Positions 36,395 to 47,755 are shown, counted from the first letter of the stretch. The stretch is DNA of 64,000 bases from Prinsepia uniflora (GCA_032719365.1 CM064873.1:32279742-32343741); one strand, 5' to 3'. Numbers and translations are program-made. Notes: a model not told the origin generated them from the letters alone.

Positions 36395-38957
36395 TGACAG
36401 GACCCGTCCCAACTGGACTTTGATAACCGTGCTCAGTCTTGCTCCCATCTGACAAGTCAATTGAAGTCCCGAAATTAACCCTCAGCACCTGTTAGACAAG
36501 GGATAACAACACTGATTTCGCTCATGCCTCCACCTCTCGATCAGTCCCAAATGTCGTGCCACGGCCTGGAGGGTCATCAAAACAGAAAAGGTGTGAGTGG
36601 AAAAAAATAATATCATTTGAAAATACATTTCAAATAAACCATTTACCCTCCAGTTTATCAAACCATGCATGCATAGGGTAAAACATATGAATAACAATCA
36701 CCGGTTTTCCAGCCAAATCACATGAAAAGTACCAAATCCCGGCTCTCAAGCCAAACATATGAAAACACTAACCTGGCCACAAAGACCAAAACCCGTACTC
36801 AATACCAGTACGCAACCACAATCAACATCAAACAGTACTACTCACAAGTGCACAATCAATAACACAATCACATCCGTACTACGCGTAGGCAACCATCCAG
36901 CCAAATTCTCAGGATCAGACACATTTGGGCTCACCCTTCGGGATCAGTTACATCTGGGTGAACACATCCCCGGGCTCAGACGCATCCGAGTGGTACATCC
37001 AGGCTCAGTCGCATCCGAGAAGCTAGCTTACCGTAAAAACAACTCACAATCATATCCCCCTAGCTCTGGTCGTCTGGGTAATCCCCTAGCTTCGATCGTA
37101 TGGGCACTCACAATCACAATAAAAACCATCTTGGGATTACATCCCAAAACATTTCAATCAAATCCTTGACTTCAAACCAAGTCAAAATCATTCCTGACAA
37201 GGTTTCAAGCCCAAATGCCATTTACACGTAAATCTATAAAATCTCATTTGAAAATATTAAAATAATCCAGTAATCATCCTTGACTCACCAACTAAGCCAA
37301 AATATCCTTTTTGGAACCTTTTTTACTCCGAGCCTAGCCCAAAACATCATTTGCACATTTCTCGTAAAATGTGCCCGAAAGACCAATTAAAATAATCATT
37401 AATCACAATTAATCATGCCAAATCACCATGACATCATTGCAAACCAAATCATGCAATCAATCATGTAAAACATTTAACTATACATACATAATAGTTTATA
37501 AAACAAACGTCCACTCACACACCCTCCAAATCGCTCGCTTTCTCAGCTGCACGCGTTTCCGTAATTTCTGGTACTTTCCAGGAATCTAGAATCCTGTCCA
37601 AAATCATCATTAATGGTCACTAATGACTCAATTCATATCCTCTAAATTTCCCATAATTTTCTGGGAATTAAATATGAATTTAAAACGTAACATAAGCCTT
37701 CGGACCTTCGAAACAATATTGAGACGGTGTTCGATTGATTCGAAACCAAAGCTAAAATGTTCGTTACATTAAATGGAACAAAAGTCAAGTTGACCTCACC
37801 TTGGGAATCATGCCCACGTGCCCTCACGCTCCACCGTGAGTGGTTGCGCTTGAAACCCACGCGCTTGCTACAGTAAACTACACAGTGTCACCTTCCTCGC
37901 CCGTTTCCCTGCAAACGGACCCTACAACCCTCGAGCCAACCCGTCTGAATCTCCCTCAATTCTGCCTTGATTTATACAATTGAACCGTCCATTAGTATCG
38001 TTATGCAGCTAATTATAGTTCTGTAACCTTAATTACATTCGAACTTACCTCAATCCATTCGATTTGAACTCGAATTCGAAGAACTGTCGAACACTGTTCA
38101 TCATCCCAATTCATTCAAACTCGATTGTTTTCTTTCAATTGATGCATCGACAAGGTTCGTTGGATCATACTAAGCATATTTCCAAAGCCAATTGCAGCCT
38201 TCAACCCCTCTCGAACACAATCTAAAAAATCCAAAGTCCTCACCATTTCTGTTCTAAGGCAAAACGACCTCAATTTCCTTCACGTTTAATCTGGTCCTGA
38301 TCGAAATGATCCCATAAGACTCAATCGAACCTCAATTTGAATCATCACAGCCTATAACTTTAATCTCGAATTTTGGAAGATTTGTGCTTCCACGGTTTGG
38401 GTTTTTAGATTTCAGGGTGAATTCTCTAATTTCTTCTCGTTTTTCACTCTAGAATTTACTTATTTTCTCTCTGTTGAGTCTCTCAGCGTCTGAGGCTAAA
38501 TTGATCAACTATGATCCGCTATAGATATGTATTCTTACGTTTATGTTTTGTATGGTTATCTTTCTTTGATTTCAAATGGTAACCATTGCCACCATTCTCA
38601 ATTAGCAATTGACAGATGTCACTTAGTGAACCCCCTGACTCACTAATCACGGCTGAATCAACCAATTGCTCATCCAATTCACCTTGCTGCCCCAATTTAC
38701 CATTTCACCCTTACTAACAAAATGACCAAAATGACCATCGCCTTCGCAAACCTGTAACTTTCACATCCGACCTCCAATTGACGCATACCACCTGTCTACG
38801 AATTCAGCATCCCGAGACCTATCCAACGGTCCTTCCGGAAAGTCCAAACAGGGCCCCGATCAAAAAGTAAACTTTTGCCCCCATAACCAAGGGCAAAATC
38901 GTCATTTCCTTCCAATTTTTCCAATTTTTTCCTTTTTCGAATTTTTGGGTCGTCACA
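36395..38957 (-). mobile_element. Solo LTR 'D' (minus) inside A
   Basis: It starts TGACAGGACCCGTCCC and ends TTTTTGGGTCGTCACA. A perfect duplication, GAACT, lies at 36390-36394 and 38958-38962. It contains GTGAGTGG near 36594, CATGCATGCATAG near 36665, and GTCCACTCACAC near 37510. Several GGGATCAG/CATCYGGG modules lie at 36910-37020. Same subfamily as LTR M. Confidence 0.88.
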
Positions 38958-39269
38958 GAACTAACCATGCAGGCATGCTTTTTAAGTGAAGGGCATAAAT
39001 GTCTTCTATGAAATGTGTTTTATTAAATTATTTATTTTCATCCATTCACAGCTTTTATGATTTTTAATGCCCTTCAAGTTGATGATGGATGCGGGATGTA
39101 GTAGAGACCGAGACATCATAGTCCTCCACTGAACCTAGAGCGCTCGGGAAGCTCTGTTTGGGCTGTTGGCCTGGGTTATCCCTTGTCTGGCCATCGTGTT
39201 ACACGTGGGTTAGACGGGAGCATGGCACATCCCGCGTTAATCCCACGGGGATTGGGATGGGTTGTGTCA

Positions 39270-39986
39270 TCCCTTCACTTTTTATCCTTACCTTTTCATA
39301 CCTGATTAACCACATAATACTTCCATCACGTTTCCTAGATCTAAATAGTCTTCTAAGAAAATCTTATATATGTGGGTGAATGTTAATACTTGTAATATCC
39401 CACATCGCCACAAGGGTCCTGGGAGATGTGCCTTATATGTGTGGGCATGCCTCCATTAAAGGCAACACATTTTAGGGGTGGGATCACCAAGAACAAATCT
39501 GTGTGGGCAGGGGCCCACGTGCTTACAAGCTTATTGGATCGTGTAGGGCCGACATATGGTGAGGCCCAAAGCGAACAATATCGAGTTGGAGGAAACGGGG
39601 CGCCATGAGGGCGAGTACCCGTATAGGTTGGGCCCAACGAAGGTAGGCCCAAAGCGGACAATATTGTAATGGATGAGGCGGGGCGTGACAATACTAACAT
39701 GTAAAACCTTTCTGAAACACTTCTGTACATTCTACTAGAATCTTAAATAAACCTTTGGATTTAAGTCAATCATACTTGATCCCACAATTTCATGCAGTCT
39801 CTTAGTCTATCAATCAGCTGTTCACATCTTATTCCATGAGAAAAAATTTTCTTACCAGTAAGAGTTAGACTAACTTATAAATCCATATACAATCAACTAG
39901 ACCTTATCATAACTTCTCGAGATTCTTAGAAGTTAAAAAATACAAATTCTATCGTTGAGCAAACCCGATAGCTACTCAGGGATCAA
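39270..39986. other. Element Q interior fragments around a TRIM-like LTR
   Basis: Outside the 300-bp LTR at 39391-39690 this stretch is AT-rich, non-coding and resembles 26281-27492 in composition. It is most simply read as a further piece of the interrupted interior of element Q. Confidence 0.4.
39391..39690 (+). mobile_element. Solo LTR of a small TRIM-like element
   Basis: It starts TGTAATATCCCACATCG and ends GGGCGTGACA, 300 bp, with perfect duplications ATACT at 39386-39390 and 39691-39695. It contains GGCCCAAAGCGAACAATATCG and a second GCCCAAAGCGGACAATAT copy, words common in plant TRIM LTRs and also present in the Cassandra copy here. No 5S-like segment was found. Confidence 0.85.
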
Positions 39987-42900
39987 TGTAACGACCAGTC
40001 CCAGAGATTAGGGTTAAGACCGTGATTAAGATGAGATTAGTAAGAGTAATCGGTGACTCGTGGGTAAATGACGATTTTGCCCCTAGTTTGGGCAAAAAGT
40101 TGACTTTTAGCTCGGGTGGTCAAATGGGTTTTGACTGGTGACCAGGACGTAGGTTAGGACGTCACGAACCCGTAGGCAGGTAGCACGCCCGATTCCGACA
40201 TCCGAGGAGGAAGTTATGATGTTCGGAAGGTTGAGGGCATAACCGTAATTTGGCTAAATTAAGGGGGGGAAAGTTGACTTTTCGTATGAACGGGTTTTGA
40301 CTTGTTGACCTAGGACCGTTAGATAGATCTCGTCGTCCTGAGTTCGATGACAAGCGGCACGTATTCATCGGACTTACGAGGTGAGTGTTACGGGTCTAGA
40401 AAGGTAGTGGCAAAGTTGTAATTTTGAGGTTCTAGGAAGGGAATTTTGGTATTTTTGCACCTTGGGATTTGTGCAACAGAGAGGGAAAATGAAAGGCTGA
40501 GATTGAGACAGATGTGAGGGAGAGGAAAGGATTGTGACGCGTGGCAAGGGCCTAGTGGCTTCTAGGCGTGTGCATGGTCCCAATTATTTGGGGTGCCCGT
40601 GTGTGTGTGTTCTTCGTCGATCCAGAGAGAAACAGAGGGGGAGAATTGAGAGAGTTGGGCGGTGGTGTTGTGTGTGTTGTGTGAATTAGTGAGTGAGGAG
40701 TGATCGGAGAAGTGAGAAGGAGACAGGGAGGAGGTTTGGTGGTGCTGTGGTTTTGCGTGGGTGAGAGGTGAGCCACGGGAAAATCAGGGCAAATAGAGAA
40801 GAAGTGGGAGATTGTGGTGGTGGTGTGGCCGTGTGTGGTGTAATTGGACTCAACTGGGAACAAGGACGATTCAGGGGACTTCAGGGAGTGCGGAGGTGAG
40901 CACGGCGGCGCTCGACGACAAGTAATTCCTTCTCCCTGTGTATATGCTCTGTTTTACTGTCGATTTTTAAATCGAAAGTCGTAGCTTTAGGGGTTGAGTC
41001 GAGAGTTTTGGTGACTTGGATGAGGATCAGTGAGATCCTAGGAACCGTCTACGGTGGTTGCCGTGACTGAGGAGTGTACGGCGGAGTCCAGAATGACGGA
41101 GAGTACCCACCGTTCTCTGTTTTTCCGTTTTGTTCCAAACCAAGAATCGTGGACTCAGGGAGTGAGTCGAGGGTTTCTGTGAGTTAGGTGTAACTCAGTG
41201 AGGTCCTAGGAAGAGTTTAGGGTCGACACCATGACGGGGGAAGACCTGGGTGGTCGGAGAAGGATACAGGGGACTGAACGGGTCTGGTTTCGAGTTAGGG
41301 ACGATGACTTAGGAGCTGTGTCGAGGTGGTTGAGTAAGGTGGATGGATAGCTAGGAACTGGACGATGCTGTGGGTGAAGAGAGGAGTCGATTTGGTGCAG
41401 GTACGGCGGAGAACCGTGGACGCCGGTTCAAATTGTAGACACTGTGCTAAACCGGGTCTGTTTGAGGTAGACGGTGACACTGTAGCAGGCGCGTGGGGGC
41501 GCGTGCGGCGGCGGTTGGGAAAACGTGCAACATGGTTTTTGGTCTAGGAGTTGTGACGTGTCTAATGCGATTGGTTTCGGGTTATTCGGGCGTCGATTCG
41601 AAGTAGTTCAGCGAGGGTGAAGGTTTAGGGTTTCGGTTCGTTACGATTAGGACCCGGGGGATTTTGTGGGAAATTAGGAGAGTCTTCGTAGACGTGTTAG
41701 TAACGTACTTTGGCGGTTGTTGACAGGATCGGGAGTTCCCGAGAAAGCTGAGGAACGTACGAGACGTTCGGGACACGATTGAGGGCTCAGTACTGTGAGT
41801 GGACCCTTTCCTTAAACTCGAACATGCATAACTGTTTTCTATAATTATTTTATCTATGTGATTTCATGAATGTTGGATTTATGATGTGGTTTTACATAAT
41901 TGCACGGTTTTCGAGAAATAACTATTTGGCACGTTTTACGAGAAAGTGTGATTTCTGAATATGAGGCTATAGTTTGGGGTTTTCAAACGATAAGTGATTT
42001 TAATGATTATAAATGGATTTTGGAACATGATTTCGATGACCAAGGTTTTCGGTTTTGAAATCGGATTTCGAGAATCGAGAATTGGTTTTAAGATTGGAAA
42101 GTGGATTTCCGGATTTGGGTTCGGAATGACGGTTCTGGATGCCGGAAGGGCTTCAGACCGGTGATTTCGGATTCGGGTTTGGATGTGGATTTAGAAAAGG
42201 TTTTCACATGGTTTTGTTTGGATTTGCTGGATCTGGATATTGGGTTTAAAGACCCGGATATTGATTTGACGGGGGACGGGCCCGGATTGGGTTTAAAGAC
42301 CCGGATTGAGTTTAAAGACTCGGGAGTTTAAAGACTCGGATATATTGATATTTCCCCCGTAGGCCTGTTGAGTTTAAAGACTCGGGAGTTTAAAGACTCA
42401 GATATTATTAAGGCCTGGATTGAGTTTAAAGACTCGGGAGTTTAAAGACTCGGATAGGTCCAGCAGGTTTGATCGGCAAATGATTGGTTGAACTTTATGT
42501 TTTACGTTACGGTTTTATGATGCTTATGGTATGATTTCCATAACCGTTTTATAGTGTTTCTGTTTCTTATGATGTTTTATGATGATCGATTTATAACTGT
42601 TTTAATAACTGGGTTATGCATGTGATTTCAAAACGGAGGGCTAAACCCGGTTTTCTTATAAATGGATTTAGAAACTTTTCTGTTATTATGGTCCACTCAC
42701 ACCTTCTGTTTTTAACTGCCCTCCAGGTTGTGGAGCTAGCGCGGGGTTCCGGCGTCGAGGCAGCGTCTGAGGCATAGAAGTCACGAGAGCGACCCCGGAG
42801 TGTTTCAATCTTTCCGCGTGCGTGTAACTAGTTTATCGGTTTTATTTCCTGTGTATTTGGGGATTATGCTCTGTACACTATTGACTTCGGGATATGTAGA

Positions 42901-42997
42901 ACAATTTCTCCTGCGTCTGACTGTATTTATGTCGGGGTGTTAGACGGGAGCAGGATTTACCTCGGTGTTCGGGGTGAAACCGGGGTGGGTCCTGACA
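39987..42997 (+). mobile_element. Solo LTR 'E' (plus)
   Basis: It starts TGTAACGACCAGTCCC and ends GGGGTGGGTCCTGACA, with perfect duplications ATCAA at 39982-39986 and 42998-43002. It carries duplicated GTTGACTTTT...GGCACG leader blocks, the GCGCGTG block (41490-41520), GTGAGTGGAC with CATGCAT near 41797-41829, the TTTAAAGAC dyad array, and TGCATG with GTCCACTCAC near 42616-42703. Confidence 0.9.
42242..42453. repeat. TTTAAAGAC dyad array in LTR E
   Basis: About eight copies of a 14-bp near-palindrome occur. Early copies read GGGTTTAAAGACCC and later copies GAGTTTAAAGACTC. The outer arms stay complementary in both forms. Confidence 0.9.
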
Positions 42998-43629
42998 ATC
43001 AAAACATTTGCCAAATTCCACTTAGCTTCCACCACTTAGTTACTTGCCTACTAGCATATCATGATATTTCTCCATCAACTTTGTCAGCTATCTATTTAAG
43101 CTGGCTTACTAATAGTGTTTCTTATGAATGATGATACTCCTTAGTTCCACAAAAAACATCATGTAAATCAAAACATAGAATGCACAAGTGTTATATTCAA
43201 AGTATTATCCACTACATATGCTTTTTATAGACAATGATACTCCTTAGACAACACTTTACAATTCTTAACCAGTTTCACCCAACCTTATTATCTCAAATTT
43301 AGGTCCTTTTAGACTCTCTGGGTGGAGAAATAGTTTAACCTCTTATGGTTTGTGAATTTTTGTACTTATATCTAAAGAATCGTATCTTCAAACCTTTGAC
43401 TACTATTACCAATTCCAAGCCATATGTGAGATAGTCTGACTCAAAAAGATTTTAATGGTCACATACCAAACAACCTTTTTATCCCCAAACCTCCTCAGTT
43501 TTATAGACGTAAGCATACAATGAAACAAACAACAATCAACTTTCATATTGCACAAGTCATGGACCATGAGACTATAACATTTGTAACACACTTTTAAGTA
43601 TTTTATAGTCCTTAATGTCAGGGAACCTA
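42998..43629. other. Non-coding interior fragment of old element Q
   Basis: This AT-rich stretch lies between LTRs E and F with no gene and no repeat border. It probably continues the Q interior. Confidence 0.4.
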
Positions 43630-43974
43630 TGTAAAGACTTGTCTCAATTTTTTGGGATTAATTAAGATTTAATCGTGGATTAGCGAGGCTAATTGGGGAT
43701 TAGACAAGGATTGTCATACGTTCATGGTGAAATTACGATTTGCCCTTAGACGAGGGTAAAAAGGTGACTTTTGATCCGGGAGGTCCATTGCATGAGGATC
43801 GAGAACTGTCACGTAGATCGAGTTGATATGAGTTCATAGACAAGCGACCCGTTGAAATCGAACGTTCGACGGGAAAGTTATGGGTCACGGAACTTTCGAG
43901 GCACTATTGTACGTTTTACGAGACGAGTGCCATTTGTCATTAAGTGGGCCCAGATATTTTTGAACAGGCCCAAT

Positions 43975-44000
43975 GGATGAGTGACAAGTGTCACTCATCC
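43975..44000. repeat. 26-bp perfect palindrome in LTR F
   Basis: The arms are GGATGAGTGACA and its exact reverse complement, separated by AG. Related, less perfect palindromes lie at the homologous site of G (about 44938 and 51107), B (about 33812) and H (about 62568). Confidence 0.95.
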
Positions 44001-46462
44001 ATTACCCACAAACACACATACATGCACCAATCATCTTCATCTATTTCATTCAAACCAAACCTGAAACCCAAACACCACAACCCACCCCAACCTTCACAAA
44101 CCTTCATCTTCTGTTGTTGGCATGAATGTGGAAGTGAGAGAACGGACTGAGACGAGAAGGATGGTGGCCACGGCGAGGGCCACTGCAGATGGTGGCCAGA
44201 AACTCACGAAGGTACAGTTTTTGTTCGAAATTCAAAATAAACTTTTGGGTGCGTATGGGCTATTTCTAATGATTGGGTTGTGCTTGTGAGGGTTGTACGA
44301 GTCTTGTGAGACTAGAATCGAAGGCTGAGGACGGCTGAGCAGCCTAGACAAGAGGCTGGAAAACTAGGTGACTGTTCTTCGAATTAGAGGTAAATTTCTA
44401 GGCCATTTTTCAGTGTTTTGAATCCATAGATTGATTGTAACGACCCGTCCCGAATTCCGAGATTTGATTAGTGACTAATCTCGTTTAGTGAGGTTGAACG
44501 ATGCTTAGTAGGGCGGAATCGGACAAATTGTGCAAAATGACCGTTTTGCCCCTGGTTGTGGGCAAAATGTTGACTTTTTGATCGGGCGGTCAAATGGACT
44601 TTGACCGATGACCGTGACGTAGTTCGGGACGTCACGAGTTCATAGACAGGTGGCACGTTCGATTCCGACATTCGTAGAGAAAGTTTTGATGTTCGGAAGT
44701 TGAGGGGTATTTTGGTAATTTGACATAATAGGGGCCAAATGTTGACTTTTGACCGGGAGGTCCGATGGACGAGGGCCAAGGACTGTTACGTAGGTATCGT
44801 CGACGAATCCAATGACATGCGGCATGCCGAAATCGGAGATTCGACGACGACGTTATGGTCAAGGAAACGAACTAACGAACCGAGGCTCGGATTAAAATAA
44901 TAATATAATAATGAATAGTGACCATTGACTGTCACATCCGGATGAGTGACAAGTGTCACCCATCCCTTGTTTCCAGCTCCACGTTTCCCTCCCAACACTA
45001 TCATTACAACATCATCATTCCTCATCCATCATTCCCCTTCCTTTTCTTTGATTTTTTCTTCAAACCGTGCACAAATTGGGGGAGGATTGAACTGGGAGAA
45101 TTGGCTCCCTTCCTCTGCCGTTCCTGAGAGAAAAATGAGAGACTAAGATGATTGAATTAACGGGGAAACACGAGGGGTTGAGAGAGTATAGAATTTTGGA
45201 TTTTGGATTTCGGGAAAATTGGGGGGAAAATTCAAAATGGAAGAATTAGGCCGTGAGGATCGAATTGGAGATTACCTTCAGCTTCCTGGGATCACAACGA
45301 TCAGAATCGTCGAAGGAACAAAGGGAATTGGTGTTGTTTTGGCTCTGATCACACTTTGTGACAGAGGAGGAAATTCGACCTTGAGTCGTGAAGTTGGAGG
45401 CTTCGATGGACGGAATTGAGCTGGGGATTGTGTTCCTGAGGCTCCCACGATGCTTCTGGAAGGATCAATTGAAGGAAACCGGTTGAGATCGATGAAGCTC
45501 CATGGTTGCACAGTGGACGGTGTTCGAGCTTGTGTCGTGATCATTTAGTGTTCAAACGACGAAATTGATGTGGGGGAATTGTTCCTCATGGTCCATTGAT
45601 GCTTCTGGATGCATCAATTGGAAGAAACCTGCAGCCATTGAAGGAATCCCATGATTGAACAGTGACCGGAGTGTTCTTCGTGTTCATCGTGGAATCGATG
45701 GAATCTGGGTAAGTGTTCGTGTAATTGAGTTTACAGAACTTAGATTAGACTTAAAACGAAACTAACTGAATGCTCAATTGAAGGAATTAAGGCTGAATTG
45801 TTGGACATTGAACCGGGTTGTATCGCGGATAAATTGGACCCGTTTACCAGACGTACGGGTTGGGACGATGCACTGTAGCAGGCGCGTGGGTTTCACGCGC
45901 AGCCACTCACGGTGGCGCGTGACGGCGCGTGGGCACGAATCTCGAGGTGAGATCAACATGACTTCTGTCCTATTTAATGTAACGGACATTTTGGAATTGG
46001 TTTCGTGTCGATCGGACACCGTCTCGATAGTGTTCGGGATGTCCGAAGGTTTTAAATTAAGTTTAAAAATAAGTAAAAATTCGGGAAAATTACGGAACTT
46101 TGATAGGATGTTAATGATGAGGTTAGTAACCCTCTAATGTGATTTGGACAGGATTGGGAGTCCCGGTGATAGTGGTGTGGCCCAGGAGGGCCGGTGCCAC
46201 GCGTATCGAGGCATACCGTTAAAACGGTCTGTGAGTGGACTTTGGTTTTATAAATTCTATGCATGCTTAAATGTTTTATATGGATTATGGTTGTGATTGT
46301 ATGAGGTTGATTTGGTTGTTGGTAAATTGTACGGTTTCACGTATTTCGAGGCGATTTACGTGCTTGCACGTAAATCGAGGTTTCCGATTTTTCATGGATT
46401 TTCCATATTTATGACTTGGATATAATGTGATGAAATGGTTTTGAAATTGGAAATATGAACTC

Positions 46463-47148
46463 GGGCTTGAGGCCCAATTATGTTGGAAATTTCGGACTTG
46501 GAGTCCATTTGAGAATCGGGCTGGGGGCCCAGTTGGTTAATGAAATCGGGCCAGGGGCCAAGTTGGTATGAAATCGGGCTGAGACCCATTTGAGTTATGT
46601 TATCGGGCCAGGGGCCCAGTTGGTTTACAAATCGGGTCGTGGGCCCAGTGGTTCATAAAATCGGGCATGAGGACCAGTTGGATTATAAGTGTGATTTCGG
46701 GTCAGGGACCCTATGTTTAATAAATGTGATTTCGGGTCAGGGACCCTATGTTTAATAATTGTGATTTTGGGTCAGGGACCCTAAATGGAATTACATGGTT
46801 TTATGGAAATTTCGGGCAGGGCCCAATGGTAATGATGTGATAAAAGGATTTAATAAAACTGTTTTCCATATACCATCTGGATACAAGGATATATGATGGT
46901 CTCCTCCAGATGTCTGGGACACTAGGGAAGTCACGGTGCATTGCCTGCGAGGGGTCATTATACGGAGCAGCCGGACCGTATGATGACTCAGGAGCAGGAT
47001 TGCTATGATTGACGTCAGGGACGTCAGACATCAGGGATGTCAGATATATGGACCCGGAGAGACCCCGGGCAGCACGCGTAGCTTATGAAACCGTGAGATA
47101 TGACGTCAGGGACGTCTAGCGTCTGGGACGCTAAGCATCTGGGATGCT
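46463..47148 (+). repeat. Array of short covarying dyads in the G 5' LTR
   Basis: The upstream set, with a spacing of about 29-36 bp, includes GGGCTTGAGGCCC (46463), GGACTTGGAGTCC (46494) and GGGTCAGGGACCC (near 46698 and 46735). The downstream set is GACGTC-AGG-GACGTC (47011), GACATC-AGG-GATGTC (47027), GACGTC-AGG-GACGTC (47102), AGCGTC-TGG-GACGCT (47118) and AGCATC-TGG-GATGCT (47134). Arms differ between modules, yet most remain complementary. Confidence 0.85.
46955..46986 (+). other. Longer stem-loop in the G LTR core
   Basis: Arms TCATTATACGG (46955-46965) and CCGTATGATGA (46976-46986) pair with one wobble. The homologous site in LTR K (3593-3624) has TCATTCTACGG and CCGTAGGGTGA, which still pair through a changed base pair and wobbles. 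Confidence 0.6.
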
Positions 47149-47743
47149 GGTGATGGTAATGGTAAAATATGGATTAATGGATCTATGAAATGGTTTTTCG
47201 GTTGGATATGTGTTATGTGGTAAAAATGGATTATTGGTTATGAAATGGTATGTCGGGTCGGGGACCCTAAATGGTTTTGGATTTATGGATTTATATTTAT
47301 GGCTTTGGGCGGTGGCCCACATGGTTTTAATATGTATGGTTGTGGTATTCCACTGTTTTGGGCTGAGTTCCCACACTTGGTTTTTGGTTAACGGTTTTTG
47401 GGCTAAGGCCCTAATGGCTCGGTTGAGCAAACGTTTTGGTTACTGGTTTTCGTGGCATGCATACGTTTTTATTGGAGGGCATAAATGTCTTATAAATGTA
47501 TTTGATGAACTTATTGGTTTTTGTCCACTCACAGCTTTTGGTTTTAATGCCCTTCAGGTTGATTACGGATGCGATTGCAGCAGAGACTGGGACATTGCAC
47601 ACCTCCTCCATCGATCCTTGCGCACTCTGGATGCCCCGTTGGGCAGTGGCTCTTGGTTATCCCTTGTCTGACACCTCTTGTTGGACGGGAGCAGGGCACA
47701 TTCCACGGTAATCCTGGGGGGATTGGGATGGGTCCTGTCAACT

Positions 47744-47755
47744 TGGTATCAGAGC
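47744..47755 (+). other. Primer-binding site of element G (tRNA-Met type)
   Basis: TGGTATCAGAGC lies three bases after the 5' LTR and matches the 3' end of plant initiator tRNA-Met. Confidence 0.93.

Larger units (their letters stand above)
27493..39269 (+). mobile_element. Solo LTR 'A' (plus), split by B and D
   Basis: The segments are 27493-27846, 34182-36394 and 38958-39269, about 2.9 kb in total. It starts TGTAACGACCCATTCC and ends GGGATGGGTTGTGTCA. Perfect 5-bp duplications, TCCCT, flank it at 27488-27492 and 39270-39274. It carries a dense TGAC cluster (34785-35100), GTGAGTGGAC with ATGCATGCAT (35422-35460), GGGC/GCCC dyads at 35640-35790, and CATTCACAG near 39044. Confidence 0.85.
46229..47534 (+). 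other. Inverted-bracket core of the G LTR
   Basis: The left bracket is CTGTGAGTGGAC (46229-46240) with ATGCATGC (46259-46266). The right bracket is GCATGCAT (47455-47462) with GTCCACTCACAG (47523-47534). The outer 12-mers are exact reverse complements. The same bracket is found in most LTRs of the window, with core lengths from about 0.7 to 1.5 kb. Confidence 0.85.
44436..47740 (+). repeat. 5' LTR of element G
   Basis: This is a 3305-bp LTR with a duplicated GGCACGTTCG / GGCATGCCG leader block, a near-palindrome at 44938-44965, the GCGCGTG block near 45880-45930, and the bracketed core at 46229-47534 with dyad modules. Short frames that appear in both LTRs (for example 45778-46137 and 47210-47671) are shared only because the LTRs are near-identical. 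Confidence 0.95.

Noticed and set aside
45778..46137. 119-codon open frame repeated at 51947-52306
   Set aside because: It recurs only because the two LTRs of element G are near-identical. It lies in leader-like LTR sequence, resembles no protein, and is not open in related LTRs.
47210..47671. 153-codon open frame repeated at 53380-53841
   Set aside because: Same reason: LTR duplication. The frame spans the bracketed non-coding core and has no family resemblance.
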